Assembly: GCF_024713945.1 (NCBI RefSeq)
Contig: NW_027461522.1
Span: forward strand, 124,001-188,000
Length of the DNA: 64,000 nt
Direction of reading: 5' to 3'
Origin: Dermatophagoides farinae
Lineage: Eukaryota > Arthropoda > Arachnida > Sarcoptiformes > Pyroglyphidae
Shown: positions 38,976 through 49,257 of the stretch, piece by piece
Numbering within the stretch: position 1 is the first letter of the stretch
How the letters are laid out: each line of letters begins with the position of its first letter
Notes under the pieces: model-generated
What the model was told of the DNA's origin: nothing
What the model saw: the letters and a program-made list of their open reading frames with translations, nothing else
Database searches by the model: none
Translations under genes and position numbers: made by a program

Positions 38976-40217
38976 TTAATTTTCTGGATTTATGAGTAGT
39001 TGAATTTGAGTTTGATAAAATTGCTCGAGTCCGCGAATAATGTTCATATCGTTACGGCTGGCAAAGTTAATGGCAACTCCCTTCTTACCGAATCTTCCGG
39101 AACGTCCGATTCTGTGAAGGTAATTTTCATAATTGGAGGGTAGGTCGTAATTGATAACAAGTGAAACAGTTTGAACGTCAATACCTCTGGCGAGTAAGTC
39201 AGTGGTGATGAGAACACGAGTTGAACCGAGTCTGAATTGCTCCATGATAGCTTCTCTTTCCTTTTGGGGCATATCACCATGAATGAAGGAGACGGTGTGG
39301 TTGTCTTCGGTCATTTTCATAGCTAAGTCCTCTACTCTCTTTCTAGAGTTGGCATAGATGATACAGGCCTGAATTTCAATGGTTTCGTAGAGCTCGGTCA
39401 AGACCGAGTATTTATGTTCGTCGTTTTCAGTGTTAACGTAGAACTGTTTGATACCTTCTAAAGTCAATTGACTGCTTCTAACTAAAATACGCTTGGGATT
39501 TTCAAGTACAGTTTCTGCCAAAGCAAGAATTTCTTTAGGCATGGTGGCGCTGAACATGGCTAAAACAATGTTGCCGGATTTGTTTTGGTCGATATAAGAT
39601 AATATGTCGGTTACTTGGTCGATGAAACCTCTTGAAAGCATTTCATCAGCTTCGTCAATAACGACGACCGATAAGTCCTGGTATGGGAACTTCTTAAGTC
39701 TCATTAATTCGCTGATACGTCCTGGAGTAGCTACCACGATGTGCACACCTTTTCTTAACGCTTCAATGTCGTAAGAAGTGTGTGTACCACCAATACAGGT
39801 GATGCAGCTGATGTTTAAGAAGGTACCGATACCGTCAGTCACACGTTGAATTTGAGCAGCTAATTCTCTTGTAGGCGCTAGAATTAATCCTTGAAGTTTG
39901 TCTAAAGTCTCGTCAATAACTTGGAGCATGGCAATAACGAAAGTTGCGGTTTTACCAGTACCAGATTGGGCCTGTCCTATGACGTCGTGACCTTCAATAA
40001 CGGGCTGAATACCACATTGCTGAATTGCCGAAGGCTTTTCAAAACCGTAGTTGTAAATACCTTTTAATAAATCTTTTTTTAAAGACAATTCGTCAAAAGA
40101 TTTAATGTAAACAATGTCATCGTTTTCTTCGTTGCCATTGTTTGTCTCTACATAACTTTCGTTGTATTGAGTATTTTGTACTTCACTCTTATTGTTTTGC
40201 TCGTGTTCTTGACTCAT
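38976..40217 (-). CDS. EIF4A: Translation initiation factor eIF4A (DEAD-box RNA helicase)
   Basis: Single exon of 413 residues. Motifs: Q motif [10 protein letters not shown], Walker A AQSGTGKT (83-90), PTRELA, GG, TPGR, DEAD (188-191), SAT, then the second RecA domain with [17 protein letters not shown] and [20 protein letters not shown] and [15 protein letters not shown] favour eIF4A over eIF4A-III. The variable N-terminal 35 residues are Asn/Glu/Gln-rich. It unwinds mRNA 5' leaders in the eIF4F complex. No introns. Its compact, regular codon use resembles uL4, consistent with high expression. Confidence 0.95.
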   Translation of the reverse strand: MSQEHEQNNKSEVQNTQYNESYVETNNGNEENDDIVYIKSFDELSLKKDLLKGIYNYGFEKPSAIQQCGIQPVIEGHDVIGQAQSGTGKTATFVIAMLQVIDETLDKLQGLILAPTRELAAQIQRVTDGIGTFLNISCITCIGGTHTSYDIEALRKGVHIVVATPGRISELMRLKKFPYQDLSVVVIDEADEMLSRGFIDQVTDILSYIDQNKSGNIVLAMFSATMPKEILALAETVLENPKRILVRSSQLTLEGIKQFYVNTENDEHKYSVLTELYETIEIQACIIYANSRKRVEDLAMKMTEDNHTVSFIHGDMPQKEREAIMEQFRLGSTRVLITTDLLARGIDVQTVSLVINYDLPSNYENYLHRIGRSGRFGKKGVAINFASRNDMNIIRGLEQFYQTQIQLLINPEN

Positions 40218-40282
40218 TGAATATTGATAATTAAATAATTATTAATAAATTAAAATTTTTTATAGATTTAGAGCAAAAAAAA

Positions 40283-40927
40283 CTAAGAAACGGAACCAAA
40301 ATTATTTATTGGACCTGAAATTATATAATTATTTTTTATTATTTTTTTATTTTTCGCATTCTTTGGATCATATTTCTTCGTGAAAATACTCATCTGTCTG
40401 GCTGCTTCTTTAATTACGTTTTTTTTTGTATTAATATTTTCTGTGAAAACTTGACGCTGTGCAGTCTTTGGCTTGCTGCTAGGCAGTTCTGGGGTATTAT
40501 TGAAGCTTATGTTCAATTCCTTTTCGTTTTTATATTCTGGCCGGTAAATTACCACGTACTAGTAAGTCGTTAGTTCAATTATGCACTTACCTTGTTTATG
40601 ATCTCGAACAAATGTGAATCTTTAAGGTTATTTTTGATTATCGAGTTTTCCTAAGTAAATTGTAACTAATGCGACACTTACGTCACTTGCCGGTTCTAAA
40701 ATTTTAATATTTTAATATAGTATTATTTTAACTTACTATTAGGAATAAATTTATTAATAACACGACGAGCTTGCTGCATTCGATTTTTGTCATCGGTATT
40801 AGTTCCAGTCACTAACATGGAATTTGTTGCAATCTAGCTTACTTAACACTTCTGATCTTTTTCCGATTTCCTTATTTGAAGGACCGCATTTCACAATTAA
40901 CAAGGCTATAGCTGCTACCCAAAACAT
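40283..40927 (-). CDS. Unknown protein encoded by five short exons
   Basis: Joining exons (transcript order) 40843-40927, 40737-40811, 40682-40695, 40591-40650 and 40283-40558 gives 169 residues in one frame. Introns are 31, 41, 31 and 32 nt, three with GTAAGT and one with GTAAGC, all ending TAG. No single frame of useful length spans the region, so the consistent phase across four junctions is the main support. The N-terminus begins with a hydrophobic run (MFWVAAIALLIV), then a basic middle (NRMQQARRVINKFIP) and a Lys/Asn-rich C-terminus. I recognise no family. A shorter form could start at the ATG complementary to 40816-40818. Confidence 0.65.
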
Positions 40928-40999
40928 TAATAAAATTTTTTGATTAATTATCTAAAAATCAGACTGAAATAATTAATCAACTAGTAATAATTTTCTTTT

Positions 41000-41401
41000 A
41001 TGAATCACAGTTCCGTACCAGATTCTACGCTTGATTCAGAAGACAAACTGTATAACCTGGATCAGGTTTTGATTAATGGCTGGTTGCTGAAACGAAGTCG
41101 ATACATGCTAGAATGGCGTAAGCGCTGGGTAGTTTTGACTTCCAGTCACTTGCTAGTGTTCAAAACTAACGAGAAAGATTCTTCCAAAAGCGAAATTTTA
41201 CCCATAGATTCATTTGTCAAAATTTCTTGCACACCAGAATATATGCATAAATTTGGGTTTGAATTATACACAGACGACAGAAAAATCATGTTTATAGCGA
41301 ATGACGAAAAAGAAAAAAACGACTGGATTTTTCATTTCAGTAAAGCTATAATAAAGAACAACACCATAGAAAAAAAGACTGAAAACAATATAGTTTACTG
41401 A
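41000..41401 (+). CDS. Pleckstrin-homology (PH) domain protein
   Basis: ORF of 133 residues, almost wholly a PH domain (about 22-122). The first strands read INGWLLKRSRYMLEWRKRWVVL, with the basic K-R...W-R-K-R pattern used in phosphoinositide binding, then SHLLVF, and the C-terminal helix carries the invariant Trp in KEKNDWIFHF. No other domain is attached. The protein probably reads membrane phosphoinositides. Its start codon is 72 bp from the divergent start of the five-exon gene. Confidence 0.85.
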   Translation: MNHSSVPDSTLDSEDKLYNLDQVLINGWLLKRSRYMLEWRKRWVVLTSSHLLVFKTNEKDSSKSEILPIDSFVKISCTPEYMHKFGFELYTDDRKIMFIANDEKEKNDWIFHFSKAIIKNNTIEKKTENNIVY

Positions 41402-41509
41402 CTAAAAGAACTTTGTTTACCAACATGTATAATGACAGACCAGAGAGCGAATAATTGATTTTATTTTATTTGAAATAATAATAGAATCAAAATAAATAAT
41501 AAAGTTAAG

Positions 41510-42100
41510 ATGAATGATGGCAAGTCTCAGCTCGATGATTTTAGACAAAAGATAGATGAGTTAGAAAACAAAGTTGTCAGTTACTTGAACAGTACTCAGA
41601 TTTTAGACTCAGACGTGCTTGATCAATTGATTGCTCAGGCAACCCAGTTGCAGAAAAGTTTAATATCCATAGTCTTGAAGATTCCGTACAATTCAAACAC
41701 AATCAATAAGGTAAAACTACTTAGAAAAAACTTAGAAAACCAAATAATGGATCTTAAACACGCGCAAATCAATCGTTGTGGCAACACCACTTACAGAACA
41801 AAATTTAACCCGCATAATTCGGAGCTGGAAGAAATCAAAAAACTAGATGCCCTGCACGTGTGCATCAACATGACAGACGAGTCAGCAACTCAAGCTATGC
41901 AAATTTTGAATTCGTTCAAAAGACAAAATGAACTTTCGAGAAAAATCTACAACACAGTGAATTACTTCAAGTTGTCGACCAAACGAGCTGATCAGCTGAT
42001 GCACACCATAGAGCGCTTAAATACTAAAAGAACGTCGATACTGGCAGCTTTAGTGGTGATAGGTTTTTTTTTAGTCATTAGAACTTACTTTTTAAGATAG
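41510..42100 (+). CDS. Qb-SNARE, membrin/Bos1 (GOSR2)-like
   Basis: ORF of 196 residues with a single C-terminal membrane anchor (SILAALVVIGFFLVIRTYFL) and no other hydrophobic segment: the layout of a tail-anchored SNARE. The heptad region before the anchor (about 125-170) reads QILNSFKRQNELSRKIYNTVNYFKLSTKRADQLMHTIE; the end resembles membrin's LNTVGLSNSVLRLIERR pattern. Membrin works in ER-Golgi fusion. Gos1, Vti1 and Sec20 are less good alternatives. The central-layer glutamine cannot be assigned with certainty by eye. Confidence 0.62.
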   Translation: MNDGKSQLDDFRQKIDELENKVVSYLNSTQILDSDVLDQLIAQATQLQKSLISIVLKIPYNSNTINKVKLLRKNLENQIMDLKHAQINRCGNTTYRTKFNPHNSELEEIKKLDALHVCINMTDESATQAMQILNSFKRQNELSRKIYNTVNYFKLSTKRADQLMHTIERLNTKRTSILAALVVIGFFLVIRTYFLR

Positions 42101-42150
42101 AATACCGAATCTCACTATCACTTAAAACGGAAATTGGCCAGCGGCTTTCA

Positions 42151-42830
42151 TTAAAGTTCAAATTTGTCACTTTGTTTTTTTTGTTGGATTTTTTTCAGTC
42201 TGTAAAACTCTTCTCGCTCGAGTTCGTCTAGTTCTTTTGTTATATAGTTTATGTTCATTTGCAGATTTGGAATCATTACTGTGTCTAACGCATTCACTCT
42301 TCTATTAGTTTGTTTCAATTCCCGACTAATCGATTCAAGAGACCGCACGAGTGAACTGTGCTTCACTAGTAAAGTCAAGACTCTAGTAAACTGTTCTTTG
42401 AGCTCGATCAACGTGTTTTGCCCTCTTATTAGCCCTCTGTTATCCAAAAGTTCGTTTTTTTCAATCAAAAGCTCATAGTTATTTATCTTAACTCCAGCAA
42501 CGTTTTCCACGTTACGAACCAGCGTTGTAGAAGCATTTTTAACAGACTGGATGATGGCTTGAGACCAATTGTTTGAAAATTCAGTCGAGTAGTTTACTTT
42601 TGCTAACTTATAATACGCTTTGTTTATTTCTGTTTCCAACGAGTTTTTTAGATCTGCAGCTTCGGCTTTTAATGTTCTGTTTTTCATTGTCAAAGCATCA
42701 GCTTTTGTTTTTAACAACGAGTGCCCCTGGGTTGCCGATTTGAGTTTAGTTCGATATGTTTGCAACATCCTGCGGATATGTAAAATAAACCTACTTACAT
42801 TCTACTAGGAATGACTGTTTGAGTGCTCAT
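42151..42830 (-). CDS. VMA8: V-type proton ATPase subunit D (2 exons)
   Basis: Exon 42799-42830 joins 42151-42769 over a 29-nt GTAAGT...CAG intron, giving 216 residues. The join restores the family start (VIPSRMMLQTYRTKLKSATQG, cf. PSRMxxxxxKxRLKxAxxG). Further hallmarks are LLKTKADALTMKNR, NVAGVKINNYE, TNRRVNALDTVMIP and LDELEREEFYRLKKIQ. Subunit D is the central rotor shaft of V1. It lacks the C-terminal extension found in animals. It is divergent from TFIIS across 272 bp. Confidence 0.96.
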
Positions 42831-43102
42831 TTATGGTGATCTACGCTGTATTCAGCTATTTTAAGCACTTTTATCAATTTTGATTACTTTCAAATTTACC
42901 AGAAAAGTTATTTTTAATTTTCATTTATTAATTATTTTTTGTGTCCTTGGCAGCATGTTTCGTTAAGTGCACAACACTTTTTTTTTATTTTAAAAGAAAA
43001 AAACAAACTTTTGTGACTAATAAAAAGTGCATTTTCTTAGTATTATTTTCCTTTTATAGTGTATAAGATTATAGTCGAGTTCAAACAGTATGGATACACG
43101 CC

Positions 43103-44162
43103 ATGGACAAGAGTGCAATTTGTTTGTTCGAATCATTAAATTCGTTGTTCAAAAATCGAAAAGTAAGTATTTTCTTGTTTAAAATATTAAAAGGGGGAAA
43201 AAAATGAATTAAAGTTAATTACTATACTTAATGATTTAAGTGACTTAAATCAAGGCTTAGTTAGAACACAAATCGAAAAAAACTCAAGTTATAAACAGCT
43301 TCTCAAAAACTTAGCTAAATATCACGATGTAAAGGTTTCCGTGCTGGCACAGAAAATATTATCAAGTTGTTATATGGATGAAAACGAGAGGAAGAAAGAA
43401 AATATAGAAAAAAAAGCTGAAGATCAAGAACAAGAAACTTGTTCAAAAGAAAATAAAAATGAAAAGACAGTTGGCATTGAAAAAAACGACGATAACATAG
43501 ATTCTCAGATTGATCGTAAATCATCGGACGAGAATCTCTTGAGCGATGAGCGTGAGGAGATACAGACTGAAGCTGTGAAGTGTACACACAAGGGATGTGT
43601 CGACATTGAAAAATCTATTTTTTTGGGCGAGCTATGCGAAGACGTGAAACGCAATAATTTACGAAAATTTATTTATAAAAAGTTTGTCAGTGGATGCAGC
43701 GGCGAATTTGTCAACTTAATTTGCAAAAAGCAGCTCGAAAACATAGTAACGGAAATCGAAACCGTGTGTTGGCAAAAATATGTTGTAGAAGGCAACAGCC
43801 TGGATAATTACAACGGACAGATCCGCTCCATTACTTTCAATTTAGGGGATAAAAGCAACCCAATTTTCAACGAACGTGTTTACCAAAACTTGATTTTGCC
43901 GTCAGCCTTGGTCGAGATGACTTCTTTAGACATGGCAAGTGATGAAAAAAAAGCTGAGCGAAAGCATCAAGCTAACCAAGCAATGCAAGCTTCGCAGTCA
44001 GATTGGGAGTTACGCAACAGGAAACAATTGAAAGGACAATTTATGTGCGGGAAATGCAAAAGCCACAACACTACATATTACCAATTACAAACAAGAAGCA
44101 GTGACGAGCCTATGACGTCGTACGTTACGTGTTTAGATTGTGGAAAAAGATGGAAATTTTAA
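43103..44162 (+). CDS. DST1: Transcription elongation factor TFIIS (2 exons)
   Basis: Exons 43103-43162 and 43215-44162 join over a 52-nt GTAAGT...AAG intron, giving 335 residues. The C-terminal zinc ribbon is complete: CGKCKSHNTTYYQLQTRSSDEPMTSYVTCLDCGKRWKF in parts, with four cysteines and the catalytic acidic pair in SSDEPMT. The central domain (about 180-285) has the YVVEGNSLDNYNGQIRSI and NPIFNERVY motifs. Exon 1 plus the start of exon 2 restore the N-terminal helical LW domain. An earlier ATG at 43090 is out of frame with this model. TFIIS stimulates transcript cleavage by backtracked Pol II. Confidence 0.94.
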
Positions 44163-44377
44163 AGAGTTATGTGAATTTAGAGTCTAACATGCGGAGTGTC
44201 GACTTAGACACGCGTAACTGGATGAATAGCTACTAGAATTGTTCCAATGAAGATGCCGAGATTAAAAAATACTAAAATTTATCTAATAATAAAAAATAAA
44301 ATAAAAACAAAATATTCTGGATATTAACTAGTTTGTCTCCTAATTTTTTCGTTTCCTAATTTATATAGTCAAAAAAG

Positions 44378-46240
44378 ATGTCGAGTAGTGGATTTAATTT
44401 ACAAAATGTAGCTTCAACCTCGCTGTTTGTAGGTGACCTTTCACCCTCTGTTAACGAAACAACTTTATACACGATTTTTAACACTGTTGGACCTGTTGCT
44501 TCTATTAAAATATGCAGAGATGTGCAAACTCGAAACAGTTTGGGATACGGATACGTTAATTATCATTCTTTATCTGATGCGGAAAAAGCAATTAAGGAAC
44601 TAAATTATTCTTTGATTGAAGGCACTCCATGCAGAATTATGTGGTCCCAACGCGACCCGTCAATCCGTATGAAGAATGATTCCAACTTATACATCCGTAA
44701 CATCGAAAAATCGATTGAAACCAAAGATTTACACAACGCATTTTACAAATTTGGAACGATTTTGTCGTGTAAAATAGCTACTGACGTAAACGGAAAAAGT
44801 CTAGGTTATGGGTTTGTTCATTACGCAAATGCCGAGGCAGCTGCCGAAGCGATCAAGGAAATGAACGGTTACAAGCTTGGGAACAAGTGCATTGAGGTCA
44901 TGCTGTTTTTGAATCGCGAAAAGAAGGGTGATGGCAAGGCGAAAAACTTTACCAACATTTACGTCAAAGATTTTAACCCCAGCTGGACTGAGAAAGAATT
45001 ACGTTCAGTCTTTGAAAAAATGGGAACTATCACTAGCTTGTACCACTCAGTTGACCACCTCTCTCGACCTTTTGCCTGCATAAATTTCGAATCTCACGAA
45101 GCCGCGAAGAAATCCATTGATGAGCTCCATGGAAAATTCTGTGACGAATTGATTAGCAAGGAAGTCGAGGACGACAAAACAGAGTCCACAACTTCTGCAC
45201 AAGATGTTCTACAAGTTGAATCGGCTTCTACTGATGAAATCTCGAATGACAATGTTTCTTCCACGGAAGCAAAAGTTTCTGATTCTAAAGAAACAAGCTC
45301 TAGCTCTGCTTCTGAAAAAAAAGAAACCATTTATTCCGAAAAACTTGCCGAAAACAACCTTGCATCATCATCCATCGATGACGCTACAGACGAAGATCAA
45401 ACTATCACCAGGAACAAGCAAGTCGACATGGAACATTCCAACGAACCTGTTAACACATCACCACTCGAGTCAACCAAAGAAGCTTCCGAAACCAAGAAAC
45501 CCAGATACAAATTATTTATTTGCAGAGCTTTGAGCAAAATGGAGCGTTTCAAATTTACCCGCGCTTCCGCTTCTCCAACAACTAATCCCAAGAAGGAAGG
45601 CATCAATCTGTATGTAAAAAACATTCCTCTCGACATGGATAACGAAGGTTTGAAAAAACTTTTCGAACCATTTGGCACTATAACTTCATCTATCGTTATG
45701 AGAAGCCAGAACGGTGAGTCTAAAGGTTTCGGATTTGTTTGTTTCGCAAATAGTGCAGAAGCTACAGAAGCCATCGGGACAATGCACTTCACCAAAATAG
45801 GTTCCAAGCCACTTTACGTTGGGCTTGCTGAAAACAAAAGTTCCCGAACCGCTAGACTCACCGAAGAGTACACAATCAAGAAAAACAACGATCTATCGAT
45901 GCACGAGTCGCACTATAACCATCAAAAGAATAGACACTCGCCCATGTACTCAGACAACTGGAACGCCGACTCCCATTCTGCCACCGGTAAAAACAACTAT
46001 GAATCGACAAAAAACGTGTTACAAAAAGTAAGATCTGACAAAGACAACAAAAAGTGGTTTGGGGAACAACTGTTTCCTTTGGTTTTCAATTATCAACCAG
46101 ACTTGGCTGCCAAACTTACTGGTATGCTGCTAGAGTTAAATGATATACAACTTAAAAAATTAATAACCCACGACATCGCTTTACGTGAAAAGATTAACGA
46201 AGCTCTCGCAGTCTTAAATGATGCCAAAAACAGAGCATGA
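44378..46240 (+). CDS. PAB1: Polyadenylate-binding protein, cytoplasmic (PABP)
   Basis: Single exon of 620 residues. RRM1 is about 15-90, RRM2 102-178, RRM3 193 onward, RRM4 409-486, and the MLLE domain is the last 75 residues (KKWFGEQLFPLV...LTGMLLELN). RRM3 is interrupted: after HGKFCDE (about 255) there is an acidic Ser/Glu-rich stretch to about 377, then the last strand resumes as KLFICRALSKMERF, matching LYVGRAQKKxER of other PABPs. The linker after RRM4 is short. The protein binds the poly(A) tail and recruits eIF4G and PAM2 proteins. Confidence 0.95.
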   Translation: MSSSGFNLQNVASTSLFVGDLSPSVNETTLYTIFNTVGPVASIKICRDVQTRNSLGYGYVNYHSLSDAEKAIKELNYSLIEGTPCRIMWSQRDPSIRMKNDSNLYIRNIEKSIETKDLHNAFYKFGTILSCKIATDVNGKSLGYGFVHYANAEAAAEAIKEMNGYKLGNKCIEVMLFLNREKKGDGKAKNFTNIYVKDFNPSWTEKELRSVFEKMGTITSLYHSVDHLSRPFACINFESHEAAKKSIDELHGKFCDELISKEVEDDKTESTTSAQDVLQVESASTDEISNDNVSSTEAKVSDSKETSSSSASEKKETIYSEKLAENNLASSSIDDATDEDQTITRNKQVDMEHSNEPVNTSPLESTKEASETKKPRYKLFICRALSKMERFKFTRASASPTTNPKKEGINLYVKNIPLDMDNEGLKKLFEPFGTITSSIVMRSQNGESKGFGFVCFANSAEATEAIGTMHFTKIGSKPLYVGLAENKSSRTARLTEEYTIKKNNDLSMHESHYNHQKNRHSPMYSDNWNADSHSATGKNNYESTKNVLQKVRSDKDNKKWFGEQLFPLVFNYQPDLAAKLTGMLLELNDIQLKKLITHDIALREKINEALAVLNDAKNRA

Positions 46241-46653
46241 ACAGAAGCGTCCCAGACCATACAGTTTTACTTCTGTCCACCGGCCTTAAAACTACCAATT
46301 ATTCTAGCTATCTTAAATTAGTAACGACTAAATCAACTGCGATGCTTTCGTTAAGCAACCTGCATACACAGTCTTTTATCTTGGATATCTGTTCCGTTTT
46401 AGTTTCCGGTTTAAATATATCTTCATCTCTTCTATATTGTTTGCTAGTTTTCCTACTTTATAATAAATCATTTTTCTTATCTCTTCGCTATTTTAGATTG
46501 ACGAACTATTGAACTATCGCTAGATTGGATGGACCTGTTAAATCAAGAAAATAGCTCCATGCATCATTCGTACGTAAAGCAATCATTTTTTGTTTGCAAA
46601 TATCACTAATAAAAAAATATTACAATTATCAATTTTTTGTTATAAATTGAAAT
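46241..46653. other. Intergenic region, 413 bp
   Basis: This interval holds the PABP 3' region and the RPN9 promoter. A hydrophobic open frame of 91 codons overlaps the PABP stop but shows no domain and is probably chance (see rejected items). I see no RNA gene or repeat. Confidence 0.5.
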
Positions 46654-47947
46654 ATGAAACGCGGGGGTTTCACTCCAGAGCTGTGTGATAAATGGTACAG
46701 CAAGCTAAACCGTATGTTAACAGAGAAGAGATCTTTTTTTAGACATTGACGACGCGGAAAGAGTGATAGGAAGATTTCCGACTGAAAAAGAGCTAGTTGA
46801 AAAACTCGACCTGAAGCATTATCAAGAACATCTTCTACATCAAGAATTCTTCACTAGTGCCGTAGAAAAAATAAGTAATTTGAACGATCAAAAGCTCAAA
46901 TGTGCCTATTTAATTGTAGCTTTTGGAAAAAATGAAAACAGATTCGAACTTGGGATGCTGATTGAATTTGTTTGCAAAGTAACTCACCAAATCGACCCGC
47001 AGCTCGCTTTAGCTACTCTAAAAGTATTTTGTCCTCAAGTAAAAAAAGACGTTAATTATGTCATCATGCTGTACTCGAGTATTTGTTTGCACTTGCTTAA
47101 TTTGCCCGTACCAGATCGTGCGACCGCTGAAGAAATATTTTTTGACCTAGAGGTTGTTCGCCAGTCTCAGTACAATTTAAATGACTACGCATTGTACTTG
47201 TTTCACTACAGCATGTACAAGCTAGCCCGATTCATACCGGATCATCAGAAAACATTTTCGCACATTTTGTCCGCTTCGCGTAATTTAGAATTTGTGCCTG
47301 ATAACCAGAAAATCGAGCTAATAACTGACTTATGCAAGTCATGTTTGCTGTGCTCAAATAACTTCAACGGTACAGAAGTACTAAATTCGCAGCTTGTCAA
47401 ATCCGTTCTTGATGCTAATATGAAATTGTCAACTGAGTGCTGGCTCATGCTGGAGTTGTTGACTGTTGTAGACAGTGCTGACATTGAAATATACAACAAC
47501 TACATTAAAAAAAATGAGGCTGCGTTACATGAGATCGGGTTTTCGGGTTTCTTGCCAGTATGCACGCAGAAAATTCAAATCAACTGTTTGTTCCGCGTCT
47601 CGCAAGCTCACCTAATGAGTCAGACACCCTTGTCCATTTCAGACGTCGCAGCGAAACTCTTTATCTCCAACGACGATGCTGAAAACTTATTCTACACGTT
47701 TTCTCAAGTGGTCTGATCAACGGTTTGATTGATTCTACCACAAATAATGTTTAAAATAAACTCCGTCATGCCATTGTCATTCAATACTGCTCAAGTTCAA
47801 ATGCTAATAAATAAAATAGACACGTTGTGTTCACGTGTAACAGACACATTGACCGCTTTCAATGAAACTAAGGCAAAAACTCGAATCCAAAACTCCAGTA
47901 GATCTGCAAATAGTTCACACAAGTTACTAAAAATTAAACTGTTATAA
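46654..47947 (+). CDS. RPN9: 26S proteasome lid subunit Rpn9 (PSMD13), 2 exons, with two apparent frameshifts
   Basis: Exon 46654-46711 joins 46743 onward over a 31-nt GTATGT...TAG intron. The body matches PSMD13, including DPQLALATLK and the PCI winged-helix region ending DVAAKLFISNDDAENLFYTF. The frame then hits TGA at 47714-47716. Homology continues in another frame (SGLINGLIDSTTNNV, about 47705-47750) and returns to the first frame after about 47751 (KINSVMPLSF...TLCSRVTDTL) up to TAA 47945-47947. PSMD13 aligns to the whole if one T is missing near 47699-47702 and one is extra near 47750-47752. These may be sequencing errors in homopolymers or real lesions. Spans at both ends are certain coding sequence. 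Confidence 0.85.
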
Positions 47948-48106
47948 TTTTTTCGATATAAACAAATACAATTGCAAAATTAATTCGAATGTCGCAGTAA
48001 TGAAAAACCTAATTTAAATAATGACGGAAAACCTTGTTTGAGGAGACTTTCCAAATTTTTCAGTGCCTCTTTTACATAAAATGTATAAATAATATATACG
48101 TGTGAT

Positions 48107-49207
48107 TTATTTTTTAACCAGCTGAACAATATCTTCATCATTCAAAACATGATCTTTTCCGACTTTTTGCGGGTTAAACTTAACCGAAGTTCCCCAGACT
48201 AAAGCGTATTTAAGCTGATCTAAAATTTGTTTGTGAATACGTACACAGAAGTCAGCTACCGTTGCTTTATTTCTCTTTAATACAACGGGATCTGAGTAAT
48301 CAGGGGCTTGGCCATGCGGTTTGGTATATATTCTAATTAAATTGAGGTACTCCCAAATCATTTTTACTAACTCGTCAAGATTCCAATTGTCTTTTGCACT
48401 AATTAAACAAGTGTGTTGACATTGCGATAATAAATCAAGTTCTTCCATTGTTATTTGATCAATTTTGTTCAAGACGTATATACAAGGAACGTAAATACGG
48501 TTGCCTTCTAAAGCATCGATGAACTCGTCAGCAGTGGCATCTGTTTTGAAGTTTATGCTACAATTGATAACACGGTATTCGTGACAAATCGAGACAATTG
48601 TTTCGTGGTCGAGATGAGTCAAAGGAACGGAATTAATGACAATTATTCCACCTTTGTCTTTTTGACTAATAGAAATGTTTGCGGGTTGCTTGTTTAAACG
48701 AAGTCCGAAGCCTTCAAGTTCTTTTTCGATTAAACGTTTGTGGGTTAAAGGATTCGTTGCGTCGAGCACGATTAATACAAGGTTGCAAGTACGCACAACA
48801 GCGATTACTTGCTTACCTCGTCCTTTACCGTCTTTAGCTCCTTCAATAATACCTGGCAAATCAAGCATTTGAATTTTTGCTCCTTGATAACGAAGGATTC
48901 CAGGAACACAAGTCAAGGTAGTAAACTCGTAATCTGCAGCAACGCTAAATTGACCGGTTAATTTCGTTAATAATGTACTTTTACCTACACTAGGAAAACC
49001 CACAAATCCTACTCTAGCATCACCTACTTTAGTTACATCAAAACCTTCTCCAGTGCCTCCGCTCGACTTAGAAACTCCATCAAGCAGTTGCTGTCGCAAC
49101 CGCGCTAACTTAGCTTTTAAAAGCCCGATGTGAAAATTAGTAGCTTTGTTTTTCTGTGTTCTAGCAATTTCATTTTCTATTTCAGTTATCTTTTGAGTAG
49201 TACTCAT
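48107..49207 (-). CDS. DRG1: Developmentally regulated GTP-binding protein 1
   Basis: The ATG complementary to 49205-49207 gives 366 residues, matching DRG1 length (367 in human); an upstream in-frame stretch is not needed. It starts [23 protein letters not shown]. Motifs: [31 protein letters not shown], and a C-terminal TGS domain ending [32 protein letters not shown] and [13 protein letters not shown] separate it from DRG2. DRG1 is a potassium-activated GTPase that works with DFRP1 on translating ribosomes. No intron here, unlike DRG2 in the same window. Confidence 0.96.
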   Translation of the reverse strand: MSTTQKITEIENEIARTQKNKATNFHIGLLKAKLARLRQQLLDGVSKSSGGTGEGFDVTKVGDARVGFVGFPSVGKSTLLTKLTGQFSVAADYEFTTLTCVPGILRYQGAKIQMLDLPGIIEGAKDGKGRGKQVIAVVRTCNLVLIVLDATNPLTHKRLIEKELEGFGLRLNKQPANISISQKDKGGIIVINSVPLTHLDHETIVSICHEYRVINCSINFKTDATADEFIDALEGNRIYVPCIYVLNKIDQITMEELDLLSQCQHTCLISAKDNWNLDELVKMIWEYLNLIRIYTKPHGQAPDYSDPVVLKRNKATVADFCVRIHKQILDQLKYALVWGTSVKFNPQKVGKDHVLNDEDIVQLVKK

Positions 49208-49257
49208 TGTCAAAAATACAAGCTCATTTATCAAAATAAGAATGTAAATTTTTTGAT
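49208..49257. promoter_or_regulatory. 50-bp divergent promoter between DRG1 and a protein kinase gene
   Basis: Only 50 bp separate the start codons of DRG1 (minus) and the kinase (plus). The stretch is AT-rich and includes an ATG directly followed by TAA on the plus strand, a minimal start-stop element upstream of the kinase start if transcription begins before it. Either the transcripts start within each other or the kinase uses a more downstream exon. Confidence 0.6.

Noticed and set aside
40816-40818. Internal ATG as the start of the five-exon gene
   Set aside because: It lies inside a typical 31-nt intron whose removal joins an upstream exon in frame, so the longer model is preferred, though not proven.
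46237-46512. Hydrophobic 91-codon open frame overlapping the PABP stop codon
   Set aside because: It begins inside the PABP stop region, has no domain, and its Ser/Leu/Tyr composition is what AT-rich 3' UTR sequence gives by chance.
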